Assembly (NCBI RefSeq): GCF_965363235.1
Contig: NC_134851.1
Location: forward strand, 24,601,847 to 24,665,846
Origin: Mytilus galloprovincialis
Lineage: Eukaryota > Mollusca > Bivalvia > Mytilida > Mytilidae
Length of the DNA stretch: 64,000 bases
Reading direction: 5' to 3'
Translations under genes and position numbers: made by a program
Shown here: positions 1 through 12,005 of the stretch, piece by piece
Numbering within the stretch: the stretch's first letter is position 1
Layout: each line of letters opens with the position of its first letter
Notes under the pieces: generated by a model
Database searches by the model: none
Seen by the model: only the letters and a program-made list of their open reading frames with translations
Told to the model about the DNA's origin: nothing

Positions 1-987
1 GATGTGTATTTTTATTTTTTAAACTTATAATTATGTACAATTTTCTAGTAATCATAGATAGAAAGACTTTGTGTGCTGACTAATATAAACTCAAAACGTA
101 TTTGTCGCTTTAAGTCTGATATATAAAAAAAAAATAATAAAAACAACAAACTTATTTCTCGGTACACAGTAGTATGGGTGTCCATGGCGAATAAAAAGAA
201 TAACATTTAAAATTTGTATGAAATTATAAGTCTCTTCATTTAATGGAAAAATGATATTAAATATAAACGATTTTAAGTGACTTTGTAGTAAAAACTTCCT
301 TCTTCTTCCATTTACATCTGGTTGATCATGCGCAAGGACACCCAAACTAAGCGACACCTACAACGATAAAGAATCAATGTCAGTAAGAATGCCTTGTTGA
401 AAGCGTCAAAATCTTGTTAAAAAAACACGCTTAAGTTATCTGAAGTTTTTCCAATTCAGGATTAAAATCTACAACTGACTGATTCCGTATCTTCTTCTTA
501 ATTTCTTTCAATGATGAGGATGAACATAGAAATTACTGACATATCTGTTGAGAAACCATATTTTAGCATGCTAACTTTATGACTTATTTATGATTTTCTT
601 AAAAGCAAAATTCAGCATTTAATATGATATTGTGATTCTGTATTCCTAATAAATGCATGTAAAATATTCAGCGCATGGTTTTGCCATCAAACTTTTACTA
701 TTTTGCTATTTTTAGAAGACATAATGCAGCTTAGTATGATGAATTGTTCCTTACGCAGGTTCACATTAACGAAACATACTGCACAACGTAAAAAGGAGAT
801 CTCAAACAACATATAAAAAAAGCGTTTTAACTGGAAAAAACAGGACTCTTTTTCTTAATAGAATAGTGGAAGCCATACATAATTTTGTTATAATACATCT
901 CAAATTGGTTTTGACTTTCTTCTTGCTCACATGGGAAACCAAAACAGACTGTGTGCAGTTATTAAGTACAATCTTATTATTTCAAAA
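1..987. other. Non-coding, AT-rich, no gene seen
   Basis: No conserved exon or convincing coding signal on either strand, and no element with clear ends. It presumably lies downstream of the EF-hand gene. Confidence 0.5.
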
Positions 988-1151
988 TACAATGAAACCT
1001 GACTAAACCGAATCCTGTATAAATCGAAAACTTGTATAAACCAAACATGTTCGTGAGCACCGTCATTTCAAATTATGTGCGTTGTGAACCTGATAAAACC
1101 GAACAACATCTTAAGTCCCCAAGAGGTTCGGTTTAAACAGGTTTCACTGTA
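988..1151. mobile_element. MITE, TA target, Tc1/mariner-like
   Basis: About 160 bp with imperfect terminal inverted repeats (left AATGAAACCTGACTAAACCG; right end the complement of AGTGAAACCTGTTTAAACCG), flanked by TA on both sides. The TA target and short size suggest a non-autonomous Tc1/mariner derivative. Confidence 0.65.
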
Positions 1152-1467
1152 CTCCAAAATATGGACACAGGGGACAACCTACTAGACATTTTTTTCCAGT
1201 CCCACTGGTAGAAATAGAAAAAGCTTATTGAGCTGAAGTGAAAATGTCGGAATGAAAAGACAAAATTTGTGGAACATTTTATAGAAATGGAAGTAAAGCT
1301 TTAGTCAGACAAACCCCGTATTCCAATTTTTACAACACATCAAACACTGAACGGCGGACATAACAATACGAACATTAGCGATGAACAAACGTAGCACAGC
1401 ACTAAATGCAAAACGGTTAATTAAACATTTATATTAAAACAAATCGTATTATAACACAAAGACATAA

Positions 1468-1772
1468 GGGAGCTACCATTTGATTTTTAGGGGGGGGGGG
1501 GGGGGGCTAGGATGAAATTTGAAAAAAATAGGCAGAACAGGAGTTTTGAGTAAAAACAAAGGCAGGATGAGACAATTGCCAAAAAAAAAGTCAGGACAAC
1601 AAATTAGGTAAAAAACGTCAGGATAAACCAAAAAAAAAGCAGGACCAAACAGAGTGAAAAATAAAAAGGCAGGACAGAGATTACAGCTAAAAAAAATGCA
1701 GGACAAAATTTTTCATCCTAGCCCCCGCCCCCCGTCCCCCCCCCCCCCAATTAAAATCAAATGGTAGCTCCC
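1468..1772. mobile_element. MITE with perfect 20-bp inverted ends, TAA target duplication and G/C tracts
   Basis: The left end GGGAGCTACCATTTGATTTT is exactly repeated in inverted form at 1753-1772, and TAA flanks both ends. The 3-bp TAA duplication and GGG start fit PIF/Harbinger-type non-autonomous elements. Just inside each end is a long G run (C run at the right end), and the interior repeats a GCAGGAC-like word roughly every 30 bp. Confidence 0.65.
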
Positions 1773-1989
1773 TAAGATTAGATAAAACGTAACGAACACA
1801 AGTTATTCAAACAAAATGTAATACTATTAAACGGTGTAATATCTATACTGTTTTAATTTACAGTTTTGACTTTATCTATTTTTGTTGCTATAATAATTTT
1901 CAAAATTTTCTTATGTATTGTTTTCGTTTAGATATTGAATCTCTTGCATTTCTTTTGAATAGAATATAGCTTTATCAAAACTGATTTAA

Positions 1990-1995
1990 TTTATT
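1990..1995 (-). terminator. Poly(A) signal AATAAA for the EF-hand secreted-protein gene
   Basis: AATAAA on the minus strand lies about 50 bases after the stop codon, implying a very short 3' UTR. Confidence 0.55.
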
Positions 1996-2043
1996 TTTTT
2001 ATCAAATAATTTAGATCGTGTAAATTGTAGAAAAGATTCCAAG

Positions 2044-3188
2044 CTAGCCTTGCGATCCGAAATTAGCAAATGCCGGTACACGCACTCTGATCGGAGCTAC
2101 GCTTCTAAATAAACCAAAGCCATCCGATGGTGGCGTTCTCACAAACGACGTTGTCATTGAGTCATCGATGACGCGTCGACCTGGTTGTCCTTTGCTAAGA
2201 TCCCTTGGCGGCAGCACCATATTGCGTGTTCGTGCAACTTTTTGCCATCGCGCGACACGGTTACCTGCTGTGTTTGACGTTTGTTCATCACGTGTTGTTC
2301 TTATAGTGTTCATCGAGTTGAAGGACGTTCCGCCATTACTTCCGGGCAAAGATCCAACATTATTAGAAGCCACTCCGGCAGAAATAGGTTGCACAAACGA
2401 GTCACCAGCTACATTAATTGGTGGTGGAGGGGGCATGCCAGATGTGGCCATTGCTGCTAGGGCCAGATTGCTGTTTTCAGTCATACCATCTACTATATTC
2501 TCAACTACGTCTGCTGCTGCGTCCATTCCGTCTGCGGCTGCATCTGCCATACCACCCATGGCATCATTCATTCCGTCAACTGCATCGTTGACACCACCGG
2601 TCATAGCATCAGCTGTGTCATCTAATGTGTCTTTCATTCCGTCAATTGCGTCTCCCATTGCATCAACTCTATCGTCTGCTGCGTCTTTCATGACATCAAT
2701 TCCATCGCCCATTGCATCTCCAATATCCCCCATACCGTCATCCATATTATCACCTATATTTTCAAAGCCTTCTCTCATTTTTTCTCCCATCTCGCCAAAA
2801 TTTTCCATCATTTCACCTTCTGCCTCAGGCATGTCAATAGCAGGCATTTCTAAACTATCCCTTCCATCAAGTCCATCATTGCCATCGATATCCCAACTAT
2901 CGACACCATCGCCGTCTCTGTTGCTTTTTCTTCCTTTTTTCGAGCCTTTTTTACCTCTTCGTCGACTCTTTATATCAGAATCTTTGCTATCGTCACTGAT
3001 ATCGTCACTGCTATCGTCACTGCTATCGTCACTGCTATCATCTTTTGACGAGTCACTGCTATCGTCGCTATCATCTTTTGATGAGTCACTACTAGAATCG
3101 TCGGAATCACTTCCTTTTCCGCCTGACTCATCACTATCTTCGTCAAATTCGGAATCAAACATGTCTTCATTTATTTCAAATTCATAAT
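2044..3188 (-). CDS. EF-hand secreted protein, last coding exon (acidic, basic and Met/Asp repeat regions)
   Basis: Acceptor tttcag at 3189-3190 continues the phase-1 frame as NYEFEINEDMFDSEF, and the exon stays open to the stop at 2044. The Asp/Ser region includes DSSDDSSDDSSDD, encoded by a 12-bp DNA repeat at about 2990-3070. A lysine/arginine cluster follows, then a long alternation of MGDA, DAMG, DGMK and DAAAD motifs predicted to form amphipathic helix. The opposite strand is also open over 2168-3187, but that is a shadow of this biased composition. Confidence 0.85.
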
Positions 3189-6100
3189 CTGAAATAAAAA
3201 CATATTACATTAATCAAAATGTATATATTAGAGGCAAAACGAGTTTATCGATGTCCATATCTCAGAAATTGATGAAAAAGATATAAACTATTGTCATTTT
3301 AGTCGTAAAAAATGCATATAAACATTGTAAGTAGCCCCACTGCTGAGAATTGTTTATTAAATGTGGCAACATATATTTCGAATATATGGAATATAAACCC
3401 AACTCTGTATTGTTCTACATTCGTCAGAGGTGATTAAACATGATACTTTATGAAGATTGTGTTCATGCCATGGATTTCCATCTGGGTAGCTTTGTAAAGT
3501 TATTTTGTTTTGTTGTTTAATTTTGAAATGTCTAAAAATGCCGAATATGTAAAATAGGAAGATAACATAGAAATAACTGTAGATCTAAATGTGTATAAGA
3601 ATCATAATGGGTACAGGTTTCAGCATTTTAATATTTGCCAATGTATCTCCAATTCTGCAATACATGACAGTATTTTAAAATTCAAAACACCTTGTGGGAC
3701 TCCCCATGTTTGATTATGTATTTCCGAATGGATTTTAAATGATTCTTTTTTTTTTTTTTTAATTTACTTTGTAATCTTCCAGGCTTATCTTTATTTTTGG
3801 AATTTTAAATTTGCGCATAATGGATCCCATGATATTGAAAATAATATAATAATTGGTAAAAAATCGTGTGGGCATTGCTTTATCATAATGTGTATGCTTA
3901 GACCTCCCACAAAACAATCATAAGTGTTTGTTTTTACATGTAAATAATTGTTTATTTACATGTAAATAATTAGGTATGTTCCCTTGTTAATTGTATTATT
4001 TGTGTAAAAAAGTAGTTTTTTATGTAGCAAACATTTCCGTGTTATTTAGTGAATACAAAATTTATCACTTTCCACATTAGGAAATATATGAAGTGTCAAA
4101 TTATACCAAAGTACCATGTTAACCAAGTCAAAACAACAAACAACATAATTAAAAAACACCAAATGTGCTCATGACAAACTAACATTCAGGGTTATGCGTA
4201 CATGTTGGAAACGGGTTAATACGTCCAATAATGTAGCAAATTTGTATTTGCTAATGACAGCGATAAAGGAAACGTTATGTTCCTGGCATATTTTTAAAAA
4301 TCTTTTCCAATATGCTCTCCGAGTCATTTAACACCACAGTGTTACAATAGCCTGGGTGTAAACAAAACAATAATTTCATGTAAGAAACAAATAATTACTT
4401 TAATCGATTACTTAATTTAAATCCCTTTTTTCGGGGTTTCATTTTGTTTTGTAGTTACTTTAAAGTCATATGAAACCTCAAATTAAAAAAAAATATGCAT
4501 CTGTTTTTTATAACTAAATGGATAGTTTTCATTATAAAACTTTTGTACATATACTTTTTTCTGAGAAAAATTCTTTAATTTGTCCACATTTAGAAGAAGT
4601 TTACTTATTTTTAATTGCTTGCTTCCAGGAAGCAATTCGCCGACATATTTTCCGTATGCATAGTGACCTGAGCGTAACACTCCTCGTAAAAATCCGGTGA
4701 TCGCAATACGCATGAATCTGTCATTAAAATAAACAATTATCTGATTGTACATGTTAAACACGTGCTTAATACCCATGCTTTTTGTTATTTATTTACTATA
4801 AGGTGACAATCGGTAAACTTCGGCTTCAAAACACGGCATTTAATGAGCAGCCATATTTGTTAAATCATAACAGACAGAGAGAAAAAAAATTGACGATTAT
4901 ACGATATATTTGCGTAAATAATGATAAAATCGTGCACAGAGGACTTAGTTTGTGATATATACATGCATTGGTTCAAGAATTGGAAAAACATTATTTTTCA
5001 CCACTCACTCGTTTCATATGACTTTAAAAACTATTTTTTAGCTTCAATGGATATCTCATCAACATTATTATTTTTTTGTTTATTTCATAAGTGTTCTTTT
5101 TTTTTTTTTAACTTATTGACTTTTATTTTCCTTGTGTTTTTTTAATATCACCATTAAAAATTTCGATCTATTTCCTTTAGTCAAGGACTTCTTTCTATAT
5201 AATCATCAAGATGAATTAAAAAAAATAAAAAAATAAAAAAAGTAATTCGCATACGCTAACGTTATGACTGGAAGTTCATCTTTTTAAGAGTTCGTATATG
5301 ATTTGCATATTTTCACATACTTGAATATGATTGGTTATTTATAACTTTTTTCTTTAGTATAAACTTCGAAAGATTACGTTGGTGAAATATATTTGTTACA
5401 ATGCGAGTTATACTTTATTAACTACATAATTGTAGAACAGAACAAGATAAATATATTTGACCGTTTATTGGTTTCTACTTATGGTCATAGTAAAACAGTC
5501 AATAGTCACCGATGACATGACGTTTATTGATACTAGATAGATCTAATTATGCAACTATAATTACTTGTTTTAATGTTGATTATAAAGGTATGTATGTTCA
5601 TACCTGTCTAAAAGTTATGACCGGAAATAATGAAATCGATAAACGACAAATATTCTAATAATTATAAATGCATGAATTTGGTAGACATGCATTTTTCTCG
5701 CAAAGATATATTAGAGGTTATTTCCGTTCCTTCATAAGTAGGCCAAAACAGACATAAATAATCATCAGATGACACGAAACTTATGCATGAAAACATCATT
5801 TTCGCAGGGAGAAACCTCCAATGACGATTTGTTACTGTTTTTATTAGGTCTAAACAAAGGAATCTTGCTTAAACTTGAACTTATTAAATACAAAATACGT
5901 GAAATTCATTTTTGTAGTAACTTTAAAAGAATCGTCATCGAAAACCGTTAAAAAATACATTTTGTTTTAAATTCAGGAAATGTAGTAATGTTCCTTTTTA
6001 AATATTTGTACCAATTTGAAAATAGTATCGAAAGAGTCTCATCATTTTATTCATTATGCAATAAAACCTTACAAGCAATTCGTCAAACATATCTGAAATA

Positions 6101-9100
6101 TATAAGTACTCAAACTTATCAAACTGTTTGAAAACAAAAACAAGTATGACATTGATGGCACTAACTACGTTACAACGAAAATCATTTTACATACATTGTC
6201 ACTACATTGTAACGATGTTATCAGTTGGTTGTGTCCAATTTAACACTTAACAGGCAATCATATCAACTTGGAATTTATTTTTAATTATGGAATTATTCAA
6301 TGTTCTGTGCGGCGCACAATACTTTTTTTCAGACAGTGCTATGCACCGCTCAAAACATGAACATACAGAATAAACATTGAATTCATTAAAAAGTTTCAAG
6401 CACAAGAAAATATGCAAGTTCCATAATTAAAAATACTTCTAAGTTTACATAATAGCCTGTTACTTTTTACTGATTTATCTCTTGATATCAAAAACATACA
6501 ACTAATTAATATTTGACACGCAGGGCAAAAGATATAAATAAATAATTTTTGATCATTTTAGTTGAATATTAGGCCCAACTGATCATTCTTTTTAGAGGTC
6601 TTAATACCTTTTTGCGGGACGACAGATTTGTAATTATAAAAAAGAAGATGCGGTATGATTGCCAATGAGACAACTGTCCACAAGAGTCTATTTTAGTTTT
6701 TTTTTATTACTTCGACATTATTGAACGTATCGCACGTTGACCATTGAAAAAATGGGACAAAGACGATGTGTTTCTATTTCAGACCACCCAATATTTTGGA
6801 ACTTTTTATAATACCTGTATGTACTATTCAAGTTAAAGAATAAAGTTTGACTTTTATTTGCAATGCTAAAGCCTCTGTAAATATGTAAATAAAAGTGGGG
6901 CAAAAGATACCAGATGGACAGGCAACCTTATAGATATAAAATAAACTGACAACGCAATGACTCAAAGTGCAACTTCATTTCTTACATGTTAATATATATT
7001 GAGGGAAACTCCCAAAATACTTGATGTCGAGAATAAAACTATCGATACGTCCCTTTGGTGATTGGTATATATGTGAGCGTTAAATTATGAAAAGGTAAAA
7101 AAACGATGGGTTCAACATGTTCAAATGATTAAATATATAATACAAAAAGTAAAATCACAAAAATACTGAACTCCGAGAAAAATTCAAAACAAAAATTCCC
7201 TAATCAAATTTCAAAATCAAATTATAAAACACATCAAACGAATGGACAACAACTGTCATATTCCATACTAGGAACAGACGATTTATATACATCGTATTTA
7301 ACAACTGTACTGTCATACTAATTATTGTTAACTAAAATTAAAATATTTAATAATCTTTAAAAGAAAATATGCTTGGCGTTTGATACCTCATAGAAAAATG
7401 TATAGTTTATTTGGTTGATATAAAAAGTTGGTCATGAAATTGTACTCTTGTCTTCGTTTCTCCTTTTTATTAAGATGTTGTATTATTTTATATTATATTA
7501 TATTATACACTCCCACTAAAACCATGCGTCATTAATTGGCAATAATGGAAGTTGCTAATACCGAACATAGTTTGTAAAGATTTAAGTACGATAACAATCC
7601 CTGCATTGCAATAAAAACCCTATAACAAGTGACCGGTTTATATGCATGCTATTACATTATAACGATGTTATCAGTTGGTTATGTCCGTTTTAACACTTTT
7701 TAATGTTTATTTGGTATACAAAGCTATACAATGATTTATCAATAATACTATCGATAGGAATATACAACTGCAACATAAGAAAGATGCGTCGCAATGGATC
7801 GAAATAAAAACTTATAAAGTTATATTATTTCGGGTTATGTATGAGAATAGTTTTAAACTAGTAAATTTTGTGGCCCTTGATAGCATGCTTTTTGGAGTGA
7901 GCCAAAGCTCCGTTCTTTGACCTATACTGGTTAACTTTTACAAATTGTGACTTGAATGGAGATTTGTCTTATTGGCACACTCATACCACATTTTCTTATA
8001 TCTATATAAACATTTGTCAATTGGACAACTCTTTGTCAGATGAATGTCAGCAACTATAGGTCATCGTTTGACCTCAAATAAATGGTAATTATGTTCATCA
8101 GTTTGATGTTCTGACAGCACATAATTCCAGTGGTTTTATTAGTAATACAAATGCTCGTGAGAATATATACCGTTCTTATATTGATCCCTTCGTTCATAAT
8201 AAGTACATTGGGAACAATTAAATGAATAGCAAACAGTTTAATGTGTTGTTTCTATAAGCACAAATATTAAAATAAAACCAGAGGAATCAAAATAAAACGT
8301 TTCACGATTTACAAGTAGTGTTGTGTCGTTGTTCTCCTCTTATATTTAATGCGTTTCCCTCAGTTTTAGTTTGTTACCCCGATTTTGTTTTTTGTCCATG
8401 GATTTATGAGTTTGATCAGCGGTATACTACTGTTGCCTTTATTTACAAGACTTGCTTTTAATAAAAGGAAACAAGTGACCACATAGATCCGATTTATTAT
8501 TTTTATACTTGATAGATCAATTCGGGTTAATTTTATTTTTATCAAACTTGTTTTCATTGCATAAAATTAACGTTAGTTTCTTAAATCTCAAGTTTGCTTC
8601 ATTAAAAGGTTTTGAATAATAACCTGGATATTAAAATGTCTCCTTTGAAATATGCAAGTTTGCCTTTTCTTATGTAGAAAATGTGTTGTTAAAAAACAAA
8701 TTACGACTTCATATAACGTAACGTATCAAAATATAAACTTAATATCATTTACACTTTTCAAGATATGAAAACAGTGAAAATTTCTTCTCATCAATCCTCT
8801 TCAAATGTGTAAAAAAGTAAAATCACAAAAATACTGAACTCCGAGGAAAATTCAAAACAGAAAGTCACTTATCAAATGGCAAAATCAAAAGATAAAACAC
8901 ATCAAACGAATAGACAACGACTGTCCTAATCCTGACTTGGTACAGGCATTTTGGTGTGTATTTTCCTACTCTTAAGAATGGGAAAGTTTGAAGCATGTAG
9001 TTCGTAGAAACTACGCAATCACTCAAGCTGCTTGGATAAATATACATGAAATATTGTATAACTATATCATAACTTACTGTCGTCGACAACATCTTGGTCA

Positions 9101-10987
9101 GTCACCCAAACATCATTGTTGAATTCAAAAAAGTCCAATTTCTCGTCATCTGAAATAAATACAATAGAATGAGTTAATTGCTTATACAATGCTAAAAGGT
9201 AAGTGGTTCAATAAATCAAGTTATTATACATATCTTCTTATACTCAATGGTAGACAATTCTATGTAAAGAGTGGGTTACTTCTTATATAGTACTTTCAAT
9301 ACAATAATGATTTTAAAATTGTAGTAAATGCAATGTTTAAAGAAGTGAGAATAATTTTGTTTATCTAATGTGTACATTACATTAAAATAAACGTCTCTTT
9401 GGTGGTGCTCTAATCCAAATACTTTTATAATCCCATAATAAATACCAACGTTGAAGTTCTTATATAACCAAAAAGCATTAAGTATATACAAAAAACTGGG
9501 CCAGTCATCAGAGCTTTGAATGATAGAGATACATGTATTTGTCTTTGTAAATTATTAACCTTCCTGTTAGACGATATTTTGGTGATGTCATTTTGGCATG
9601 TATCGGTATTTGTAAAGCCGGCCATCGTGTTGGTGTGCTATAGTAATTTGTGGTTTTCTTTTCATTTTATATATGTGCTTGTGTTCTTATGCCATTTTGT
9701 ACGTTTTATGGTGATTACGATTATAACACAATGTTGGCTGCAGTTCCTTTATTTTTTCTTGACATTTTTACCTATTATATTTGTTTGTTTTAATCACCCA
9801 TTGTTTCCCTTTAGAATTTTCACTGGATTTCGGTATTTTTGTTACTTAACTTTCTTCTTAATTCAAAAATGATTTCCAATCCTTTATGATAGAAAATATA
9901 AACATAACTTACCATCTAAATCTGCAGCTTTGAACGCTCTGACCACGTGCTGTTTTCTAGGATTATGCCCTAAAGCTCGTGCAAACTCGAAAAGATTAAC
10001 AACGCCATCGTTATCTATATCAAAAAACTTCATTTTACTTGGTAAAGGTGTCATGTGCATATGGTTTGTCTGAAATAGGTAAAGAAAAATTAGTTTTTGT
10101 CATGTGTGCTTTATATTACTTGATATATGAGAAAAAAGCAATGGTTTAATCCAATAACCAAATTAGTATGAAAAACATAAAAATATAATTATGAATAAGC
10201 AGAGAACAATACAAGAAGTTTTTCCATAATTTCAAGTGTGCGGCGTTGGCACGTTCGTATGTGAAAGAAATGTTGTCATCTGAAGATGATATCAAATACA
10301 TTTTTAAAGTAAATTATTAAATTTAAAAAATAATTATCATCCAACCTTTTTATATTGTTGCCACTATTAAACATACATTATGAATTAGTTATGATAGGAT
10401 GTTATTTTTGAATGAAGTTCATTTTTCTTCTTCTCATCGCGTAGTTACCATTCGGTGTGTCCCTCCAAAAAAGAATATTGCTATAGAAACAATTTGTTGC
10501 GGCAGAACATTTTTGATTTCAAAATTAAATCAGGTTCATTTGTGTCGCTCTAACTTGATTCATGCATACAAGTATACTGTATTAGTTAAACATTAGAAAC
10601 GAGTTCAGATTGTTTCATTCGGCTATTAATTTGAGTAGCATACATGGCAGTTTGGCGATTTTTTTCTTACACGGAATGTTTTTGTTTTAAATTGAGCAAA
10701 CCAATTAAATATATTTAAATCTGATTAGATATATATTATTAAGTACAAACCGAGCTGGTTGCTCTTTTTGATCTTCGTTTTCTAATTCTTGAAGTGCAAA
10801 CATTTTGGCAAACAAATCCACACTTGTAATCTGAACTTAATGAATTCGGATCCTTTTTACACATTCTAGGACAAACGTCCCTGCATTGTCCTTTTAAGAC
10901 ATCACGAAGTGAAAACTGCATATGCCATGCCGATGATAGTTCATAATACAATGAAATGGATAAAATCCAAAGAAGAAAGGTCCTCAT
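2044..10987 (-). CDS. Secreted two-EF-hand, Asp/Ser-rich calcium-binding protein (4 coding exons, complete)
   Basis: Joining 10987-10751, 10069-9913, 9149-9078 and 3188-2044 gives 536 codons plus stop with GT-AG introns and matching phases (0, 1, 1). The protein begins with a hydrophobic signal peptide (residues 1-20), then six cysteines (35, 39, 43, 56, 60, 64) and a basic run ending in the furin-type site RSKR (72-75). Two EF-hand loops follow: D96-E107 (DIDNDGVVNLFE) and D129-E140 (DLDDDEKLDFFE), both with all calcium ligands. Residues 165-227 are almost pure Asp/Ser/Glu/Lys, 228-250 are basic, about 275-400 are a Met/Asp/Ala/Gly repeat region, and the tail is basic and Pro/Ser-rich. It is inferred to be secreted and to bind much calcium, possibly as a matrix or biomineralisation protein or a secretory-granule protein. 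I do not recognise a named family. The gene model is strong; the function is inference. Confidence 0.85.
3189..4458. other. Intron 3 of the EF-hand gene, 5' unique part
   Basis: AT-rich intron sequence without exons. A tandem pair of the palindromic word ttacatgtaaataatt occurs at about 3934-3972. Confidence 0.4.
4459..5028. mobile_element. 570-bp inverted-repeat element in intron 3 of the EF-hand gene
   Basis: TTTAAAGTCATATGAAAC at the left end is inverted exactly at 5011-5028. The interior is AT-rich with no recognisable transposase, so it is probably a non-autonomous DNA element. Confidence 0.55.
6276..6438. mobile_element. Small inverted-repeat element
   Basis: tttttaattatggaa near 6280 is inverted as ttccataattaaaaa near 6420, giving a MITE-sized unit of about 160 bp in intron 3 of the EF-hand gene. 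No target duplication was resolved. Confidence 0.35.
7125..7260. repeat. Dispersed repeat, copy A (second copy at 8812-8950)
   Basis: Shares agtaaaatcacaaaaatact, ctgaactccgag and aaaacacatcaaacgaat with 8812-8950. Both copies lie in the same intron and orientation. It is a mussel-type dispersed repeat of unknown class. Confidence 0.55.
7905..8010. repeat. Dispersed repeat of the 'ccaatgagacaac' family
   Basis: Contains tgacctatactggtta and ttgtcttattggcacactca. Relatives are at 6640-6690, 14930-15002, 21395-21505, 24590-24690, 37370-37508, 62757-62830 and 63050-63155, in both orientations. It is a high-copy mussel-type interspersed repeat; I cannot assign a class. Confidence 0.55.
8812..8950. 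repeat. Dispersed repeat, copy B
   Basis: Closely similar to 7125-7260 and slightly longer at the right, ending in tgacttggtacaggcatttt. It lies just downstream, in gene sense, of exon 3 of the EF-hand gene. Confidence 0.55.
9078..9149 (-). CDS. EF-hand secreted protein, coding exon 3 (completes EF-hand 2)
   Basis: This 72-nt exon lies between acceptor atttcag and donor ACA|gtaagt. Joined to exon 2 it completes the second loop (DLDDDEKLDFFE) and continues as FNNDVWVTDQDVVDD. A canonical EF-hand formed across the intron is strong support for the model. Confidence 0.85.
9913..10069 (-). CDS. EF-hand secreted protein, coding exon 2 (EF-hand 1)
   Basis: Acceptor tatttcag precedes ACAAACC and the donor is ATG|gtaagt. 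The exon encodes the first EF-hand with D-x-D-x-D-G-x-V-x-x-x-E and ends in the middle of the second EF-hand loop, in phase 1. Confidence 0.85.
10751..10987 (-). CDS. EF-hand secreted protein, coding exon 1 (signal peptide, Cys segment, furin site)
   Basis: Encodes residues 1-79. The start ATG (10987-10985) is the first Met before a clear signal peptide (MRTFLLWILSISLYYELSSA). The cysteine spacing is C-x3-C-x3-C-x12-C-x3-C-x3-C. The exon ends in phase 0 at TCG followed by the donor gtttgt, a weaker donor than those of the later exons. Confidence 0.85.
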
Positions 10988-11065
10988 TTTGTGTGTATAA
11001 AATTTGTAGAATGCTTGTCTCGTCCAGTTACTATCACAAATAAACACCAAATATATTGTTCAACG

Positions 11066-11128
11066 CATTTTATGACAAATATTAGAATTTGTGGTATCTC
11101 ATTTGCATAGGTGACAGTTAGCCAATCA
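11066..11128 (-). promoter_or_regulatory. Candidate core promoter of the EF-hand secreted-protein gene
   Basis: Upstream of the start codon on the minus strand are an inverted CCAAT box (ATTGGCTAA, about 11117-11125), a perfect octamer ATGCAAAT (11101-11108) and a TATA-like CATAAAATG (11066-11074), in that order. The spacing suits a start site near 11040. The motifs are seen; their use is inferred. Confidence 0.4.
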
Positions 11129-11829
11129 ACACATTCTTTTTTGTAATGTAATTATATATTTACTACCATTACGAACAAAATGCTATATTTTTCATGACCA
11201 CTTGTCATGTATCATGCGTGTAACACACTAAACACTAAAAAGTAATTAACAAAATACTATATGTGGATATTTGGGAAATATTCGTGTTTAATGTGATATT
11301 TTTATAATCAATCCCATGTTGAATGTATTGACGTTTTTTGTCGTCATATCTGTGGTGCACTCCTTTTAATGCATATTGCATTTGGCAATTGTCACGCAAC
11401 TTTGTGGTACATAATTGTTTAATCGAAAGCTGTCAAAAAATATACAACTTACAAGTATTTGTGCACGATTTTCTGTAGATCTCATGAAAATACCGTTTTC
11501 GTTTATCGACTATTAGTAAAAAAATCTTAATGCAAAATTGAATCCACTTCAATCGGGAAAAAAATTAAGTTCTTGAAAAGGTAGCCATCATTTTTAAACG
11601 AAATGTGTTATAAAGTTTATAGCTAACTTATAATGAAAATTCAAGTAAATGTGCAAATGTTCTGTTGGCTGTTTATATATGACGCTGTATATATGAAACT
11701 AAAACATTTACATATTTATGAAATGCTCTTCTAAACTTGCATATAAAGAGGTGGTCTGTAGTCGGATAGAAATTGACATTATACAAAAGAATGTCAACAC
11801 ATCTGTTTACCTATTTCAGGTTAGAAAAA

Positions 11830-12005
11830 AATCCATGCATAGTCTGTAATTGGTTAAAATTGAGTGGCTGTGAACACCCTACAAAACAGACCCAAATCCA
11901 TCTTTTACTGCGGTTTTGCATGCTGTAGGTGCCGAATGTAGAGCAGGATTTGCTTACCCATTACGGAGCACCTTTTGATGGGGTTCGTGTTTATTAATCT
12001 TTATT
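11830..12005. repeat. Dispersed repeat fragment
   Basis: Contains gtaggtgccgaatgtagagc followed by gcttacccattacggagcac and a 'ggggttcgtgtttat' end. I recall this as part of a common bivalve interspersed repeat; the assignment is from memory. Confidence 0.4.

Noticed and set aside
2168-3187. 339-codon open frame on the plus strand opposite the acidic exon
   Set aside because: Ser/Leu/Pro-rich shadow of the Asp/Ser-rich minus-strand exon. The minus-strand frame is supported by splice sites and EF-hands.
9516-9872. 118-codon hydrophobic plus-strand frame in the EF-hand gene region
   Set aside because: Phe/Leu/Val-rich because of T-rich intron sequence; no domain, no conservation signal, antisense to a supported intron.
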